A stretch of DNA of 64,000 nucleotides, from positions 23,347 to 87,346 of the forward strand of contig CASDSU010000005.1 of the NCBI GenBank assembly GCA_949283575.1. The letters are read 5' to 3'. Under the pieces are notes generated by a model. That model saw nothing but the letters and a program-made list of their open reading frames with translations. It did not search any database and was not told the origin of the DNA. The translations under genes were made by a program, and so were the position numbers. Shown here piece by piece: positions 60,337-64,000 of the stretch (positions are counted from its first letter, which is position 1; every line of letters begins with the position of its first letter). Origin of the DNA: an uncultured Eubacteriales bacterium. Lineage in GTDB: Bacteria; Bacillota; Clostridia; TANB77; UBA1234.

Positions 60337-61140
60337 ATGCATACTGAAGCTGATTTTAGGAAAATAGCCAAAGAATTGTTAGAGCATTATGGCAGATTAA
60401 CTACGAAAGAAATTGTCAAATTAATTTCAGAAAATATAACCTTTGATAAAGACGATCTTAAACCAAACCCATTAAGAAAGGGCAAAAATTTTGTTAATGG
60501 TGAGCCATATGTTTATCAGAGAATAAGAAATATTGCTCTGAGGTGTAAAAGAGGAAATAAAAAAGTGTATGAGGAAGGATTTCTTATTGACCGAACTAAC
60601 AGAGGAACTTATTGGATTGTAACTGAAGGATTAAGTAACAAAGAAAGTATACCTAATATTTCTGTATTGAACGAAAAAAGAAAAAAGTATGAAAACCGAA
60701 ATAAGTCGAAGAAAAATGTAAGGAAAATTGATTGGTCTAATATCAATGAGAAAAATACTTATATCGGTGCAAGAGGTGAAGAGTTTGTTTTTGAAAAAGA
60801 AAAAGAAACTGTAAAATCTTTCTCGACTGATTCACTAAGTAAAGTTATACATTCTAGTATTGTGGATGGTGATGGCCTAGGCTATGACGTTTTATCAATC
60901 AATAAAAGAGGGGAAAGTATATATATTGAAGTTAAAACTACATCTGGAGATGAAAAAACCCCTTTCTACATGAGTGTAAATGAGCGAAATTTTCTTTTAA
61001 ATACTCGTAATGCTTTTTTATATAGAGTGTATAATTTTGATGCTAGTACTTTACACGGAAATATAAAAAAATATAAAGGGAATCAATTGGAGAAAGTTTT
61101 TATTTTTGATCCCGTTTCATTTAAAGTTACTAAAAAATAA
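60337..61140 (+). CDS. DUF3883-domain nuclease-like protein
   Basis: 267 residues, start two bases after the methylase stop behind AGAGGAAA. N-terminal winged-helix-like region (LLEHYGRLTTKEIVKLI), then a DUF3883 domain: GARGEEFVFEKEKE, GYDVLSINKRGESIYIEVKTTSG, where the Asp and the E-x-K form a PD-(D/E)xK-like site. DUF3883 proteins occur in many defence loci, often as accessory nucleases. It may extend the restriction system or be a separate defence gene. Cotranscription with the methylase is likely. Confidence 0.8.
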   Translation: MHTEADFRKIAKELLEHYGRLTTKEIVKLISENITFDKDDLKPNPLRKGKNFVNGEPYVYQRIRNIALRCKRGNKKVYEEGFLIDRTNRGTYWIVTEGLSNKESIPNISVLNEKRKKYENRNKSKKNVRKIDWSNINEKNTYIGARGEEFVFEKEKETVKSFSTDSLSKVIHSSIVDGDGLGYDVLSINKRGESIYIEVKTTSGDEKTPFYMSVNERNFLLNTRNAFLYRVYNFDASTLHGNIKKYKGNQLEKVFIFDPVSFKVTKK

Positions 61141-61176
61141 AATTCGAAAATATATTACTTAATCATGGAGTTTGTA

Positions 61177-61806
61177 ATGGGAATAAGAAATGCAAAAGTA
61201 CCTAAACCAACTACTAATAAAATAAAAAGTTGGAACACAAAATGGGACAAATTAGATGATTATAAGATACAAGAAGAAGCAATAAATACTTTGTTTAAAC
61301 AATATCCTAAATGCAATGACATTAAAAGCACAATAATTAAATGTAGTGTGCTGAATGATTTTTATAGTACAAATATTTTTAAAGTTTATCCTGTAGCATA
61401 GCATATTACTAAAATTAATAATGTTGATGATGATTTGAAAAATGGGGAATTAAGTTTAGTTAATAAAATAGCAAAAGTAAAACTAGGTAAAGGAAATAAT
61501 AAAACAACGAAACATTTATATTCTTTTGCGACTAAATTTTGTCACCACCATAATTCAAATTTTCCAATTTATGATTATTATGTTGACGAAATGCTTAGAT
61601 ATTTTAGAAATAAGTATCAAAACCAATTTAAATTTAAAAATGATGAACTAAAAAATTATGAAAGATTCGTAGAAATACTAAAAAAATTTCAATAAGTTTT
61701 CAATTTATCTAATTTTTCTCTCAAAGAAATTGATAGATACTTATGGCTTGCAGGAAAAAGATATATGCCGAGAAAATATAACAAAAAAAATAATAAACCT
61801 CGATAA
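61177..61806 (+). pseudogene. Defence-associated gene with two in-frame stops
   Basis: From the ATG at 61177 behind GGAG one reading frame continues to 61806 with just two stops, TAG at 61399 and TAA at 61693, and no frameshift. Segments before, between and after the stops look coding (VLNDFYSTNIFKVYPVA, then HITKINN, DLKNGELSLVNKIAKVK, FATKFCHHHNSNFPIYDYYVD, and finally FSLKEIDRYLWLAGKRY). I recognise the style of proteins found beside restriction systems but cannot name the family. Either recently inactivated or read through. Confidence 0.6.
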
Positions 61807-61863
61807 AATTAGGATTTTTTATTGGTCTTATTTCTTTAAACTCAACAATTCGAATCATTAATT

Positions 61864-61980
61864 CTACTAGCGAAACAGCATTAAATATTAAAAAACGCGA
61901 TAAAATCGGCACTATTTAAGGGTGTTGTTTCTCTAGTAGGGGTGTCGAATTGTATTAAAGCGATAGCACAAAGACATCTT
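61864..61980 (+). repeat. 117-bp repeat, copy C
   Basis: Same length as 56894-57010 and in the same orientation. CTACTAGCGAAAC (61864-61876) is opposed by GTTTCTCTAGTAG (61927-61939), almost a perfect 13-base inverted repeat. The last bases run into the flanking direct repeat at 61975. Confidence 0.75.
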
Positions 61981-62002
61981 ATAACTAACATTTTGATACA
62001 AA
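61975..62002 (+). repeat. Right copy of the island-flanking direct repeat
   Basis: 26 of 28 bases match the sequence at the 3' end of tRNA-Leu (8394-8421). A terminator of the same design follows, as after the tRNA. This marks the probable right edge of the tRNA-linked island. Confidence 0.6.
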
Positions 62003-62029
62003 CTAAGGGTCTTAAAGTGAACGATATTT

Positions 62030-62053
62030 GCTCGAGAAATCGGGCATTTTTTT
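62030..62053 (+). terminator. GAAA-tetraloop terminator, duplicate of the tRNA-Leu terminator
   Basis: GCTCGA and TCGGGC pair around GAAA, then A and seven T. Compared with 8449-8471 the CT/TC exchange in the 5' arm keeps pairing through G-T, so the structure has been conserved. The 204 bases from 62054 to 62257 hold no gene that I can see. Confidence 0.8.
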
Positions 62054-62257
62054 GTTTTTGGCGTTTTGTGAATATTCTAGAGCTTGAGAGCTATACCCTA
62101 TTTAATTAATAATTTTAATCTCGGGAGTCATCTCTAAATTCTATCTCCTGGAATGTTTTAGCGTGAATTTTCATTGGCTAATTTTTAATTACAATTCAGT
62201 AAAAGTTTTATCTACCATATTTTTGATACAAATAATCTGTCAATCACGAATTAATTT

Positions 62258-62291
62258 TGTACATAAGGGAGTGCAGACAAAAACTTGGACT
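62258..62291 (+). repeat. Left terminal inverted repeat of the IS3 element
   Basis: 34 bases starting TGTACATAAGGG; about three quarters match the reverse complement of 63807-63840. Confidence 0.85.
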
Positions 62292-62308
62292 AAATAGAAA
62301 GGACAAGT

Positions 62309-62837
62309 ATGCACAAAATAGAAAAAATTGAAAAAGCATTAAATTTATTAGATACCTATGATGTGCAATTATCTAAGACTGCAAGAGCATTAGGGATTAA
62401 TCGCTATACATTAAGATCTTGGAGAGATAAAAGAAAAAAAGAGAACCTTTAATTTCAAGGACGAGGAATAAATCATTTAAATGGATTAAAGAGGAACAAG
62501 TGTCAGTTATAGAATACTACTTTAGTCATGGTGAAAACATAACTAAAGCATGCCGAAAATTTGGTTATCCATCCGCTTCATCATTAAAATCATGGGTAAA
62601 AAAAGATAAAAGATGGATTAGAAAACACAAAGTTCACAAAAAGCCAACGATATTAAATGATGAAGATAAGAAAAAAGCAATTTTTGATTTAGTTTAAGAG
62701 ATTCGTCAGCAATTACTGTTGCTAATAAGTATAATGTTACTAGAGTTACTTTATATGAATGGCAAAAAGAACTAACTGGTGAACCAATTATGAAAAAAAA
62801 GATAAATCAAAACAAGAACTCGAAGAAGAAATATTAG
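62309..62837 (+). pseudogene. IS3 OrfA, frameshifted
   Basis: The ATG at 62309 opens an HTH (LSKTARALGINRYTLRSW) that stops at 62452. The frame continues one base back, from the A7 run at 62434-62440 (A AAA AAA G), through KACRKFGYPSASSLKSW to 62697. A further change near 62688-62697 shifts the frame again for ANKYNVTRVTLYEWQKEL, ending at 62837. Three HTH-like segments are thus spread over three frames. The A7 shift could be programmed; the second is most simply a deletion. Confidence 0.75.
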
Positions 62838-63808
62838 CACTTCGAAAAGAACATTTAAAACTCGAACTTGAAAACAAAGTTTTAAAAAAAGCAAACGAAA
62901 TATTAAAAAAAGAAATAGTCGTTGATTATTCTCTATTAAGCAATAAAGAAAAAACTCAAATAATCAACGCCTTAAAAGAAGAATATAAAATCAATGAGTT
63001 GCTTAAAATAATTCATTTAAAACGTTCAACATATTTTTATGAAATAAAAAGACTAAACTTTGATAAATACTTAACTATAAGGAAAATCATTAAAGAAATA
63101 TTTTTTAATAATTATGAATGTTATGGATATAGAAGAGTAAAACAAGAGCTGTCTAAATCGTATGGAATTGTTATTTCTGAAAAAGTGATTATTAGGTTGA
63201 TGAAAGAAGAAAAATTATTTGTTTATATACCAAAATCAAAACTCAAGTACTCTTCTTATAAAGGAGAAATAAGTCCACAAGTTGAAAACATAGTTAATAG
63301 AAAATTTATTGTGAATAAACCATATAAACAAGCTCTTACAGATATAACCGAATTTGCATTAAAGGATGGTAAAGTTTATTTGTCTCCTCTTATTGATTGC
63401 TTTGATGGTTCTCCTATTACCTGGGAAATTGGTAAATCTCCTAATTCTGAATTAACTAATAAAATGTTGAAGGAAGCACATGAAATTATTGGTAATTGCG
63501 GAATACTAATTCATAGCGACAGAGGTTTCCATTATAGAATTGACTCTTGGATAAAGCTAATGGAACAATATGGTTATAAAAGATCTATGTCTAGAAAGGG
63601 ATGTTCTCCGGACAATTCAATGTGTGTAGGATTCTTTGGAACAATTAAAAATGAGTTCTTTTATCCAAATGATTGGAAATATACAACATGCGATGATTTT
63701 ATTACTGAATTAGAAAAATATTTAATCTGGTTTAAAAATAAACGAATTAAGAAACGATTAGGATATTTATCCCCAAAAGAATTTATGTTAAATTATAATC
63801 AATATTAG
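62801..63808 (+). CDS. IS3 OrfB transposase (DDE domain)
   Basis: The frame is open from the A8 run (62793-62800), the usual -1 slippage site that joins OrfA to OrfB in IS3 elements. A leucine-rich helix comes first (ILALRKEHLKLELENKVLKK). Then come an HTH_21-like region (YECYGYRRVKQELSKSYG) and the integrase core: Asp in ALTDITEFAL, Asp in LIHSDRGFHY, Glu in FFGTIKNEFFY. All three catalytic acids are present. Its own ATG is not evident; expression depends on frameshifting. Confidence 0.9.
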   Translation, partial: DKSKQELEEEILALRKEHLKLELENKVLKKANEILKKEIVVDYSLLSNKEKTQIINALKEEYKINELLKIIHLKRSTYFYEIKRLNFDKYLTIRKIIKEIFFNNYECYGYRRVKQELSKSYGIVISEKVIIRLMKEEKLFVYIPKSKLKYSSYKGEISPQVENIVNRKFIVNKPYKQALTDITEFALKDGKVYLSPLIDCFDGSPITWEIGKSPNSELTNKMLKEAHEIIGNCGILIHSDRGFHYRIDSWIKLMEQYGYKRSMSRKGCSPDNSMCVGFFGTIKNEFFYPNDWKYTTCDDFITELEKYLIWFKNKRIKKRLGYLSPKEFMLNYNQY

Positions 63809-63840
63809 TCCAAAAAAATATCCGCATCCCCTTATGTACA
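63807..63840 (+). repeat. Right terminal inverted repeat of the IS3 element
   Basis: Reverse complement begins TGTACATAAGGG and ends TTGGACT, matching the left end. The transposase stop lies just inside. Confidence 0.85.
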
Positions 63841-63869
63841 TTTTATACGCGTGATTAACAACCTAATAC

Positions 63870-64000
63870 TTATATAAAGCTCTCGGCAAGATAGTTGTTC
63901 AATAAGTACATTTTATAGTCATCTAATGAAAAGACTTTGTCCGAATTATTGTCCCCATACCTCTTAACCAACTCTTTAAAAGTTATTGTTTTCGCCAGTC
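63870..64000 (-). CDS. C-terminal end of a minus-strand gene (partial)
   Basis: On the minus strand an open frame enters at the window edge and ends with TAA at 63872-63870: TFKELVKRYGDNNSDKVFSL, then DDYKMYLLNNYLAESFI. The composition looks coding and helical, but no family is recognised. The IS3 element lies 29 bases from its end. Confidence 0.45.
   Translation of the reverse strand, partial: LAKTITFKELVKRYGDNNSDKVFSLDDYKMYLLNNYLAESFI

Larger units (their letters stand above)
62258..63840 (+). mobile_element. IS3-family insertion sequence, complete ends
   Basis: 1583 bp framed by imperfect 34-base inverted repeats at 62258-62291 and 63807-63840, both beginning TGTACATAAGGG and ending TTGGACT inward. 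TTT flanks both ends and could be a 3-base target duplication. The two-frame transposase with OrfB DDE domain is IS3-type (IS150-like). OrfA is broken, so the copy is probably immobile without help. Confidence 0.9.

Noticed and set aside
1..64000. Use of TGA for tryptophan (mycoplasma code)
   Set aside because: Several clear genes end with TGA at conserved places (for example 9774, 11639, 12733, 27241) and Trp is encoded by TGG throughout.

Overview
The window is AT-rich and uses the standard bacterial code (TGA is a normal stop, tryptophan is TGG). Protein families and phage type point to a low-GC Bacillota or Mycoplasmatota-like bacterium, perhaps a gut lineage; the species cannot be told from sequence alone. 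Several chromosomal genes begin 7-16 bases after a perfect TATAAT box, so leaderless mRNAs look common here.

Layout. 1-8395 is chromosome: a gene end, a membrane-anchored XRE regulator, a two-gene operon of exported proteins, a DUF1624-type acyltransferase, a degenerate AMP-binding-like enzyme, a CDF cation exporter and tRNA-Leu(CAG). From the CCA end of that tRNA to about 62053 lies an island framed by a near-identical 28-base direct repeat and a pair of matching GAAA-tetraloop terminators. Its left part (8665-16642) is a LlaJI-like restriction-modification operon: C5 methylase, small XRE protein, N6-adenine methylase, second C5 methylase, McrB-like motor and LlaJI-type nuclease. A convergent zinc-finger gene follows.

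17.9-56.2 kb is a siphovirus-type prophage, nearly all on the + strand: phage sigma-like factor, DUF2800/DUF2815, family A DNA polymerase, P4-type primase-helicase, VRR-NUC, SNF2 helicase, late regulator, a repeat-rich control region, ParB-methylase, SAM synthetase, HNH, cargo genes (including an amidoligase/gamma-glutamylcyclotransferase pair), HK97-type packaging and head genes, tail genes with a probable +1 frameshift in the tail chaperone, fibres, holins and two tandem serine recombinases. No endolysin and no CI-type repressor were recognised.

56.3-62.0 kb carries a second defence block: a membrane protein, an AbiEi-like/XRE gene pair with GTCGAC operator-like sites, a HinfI/CcrM-like (predicted GANTC) restriction-modification pair, a DUF3883 nuclease-like gene and a gene interrupted by two in-frame stops. 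A 117-bp repeat with CTACTAG arms sits on both sides of this block. A complete but frameshifted IS3-family element (62258-63840) and a partial minus-strand gene end the window.

Together the island looks like stacked mobile modules next to a tRNA gene: two restriction systems and a toxin-antitoxin-like pair around a prophage that supplies its own methylase and SAM synthetase.
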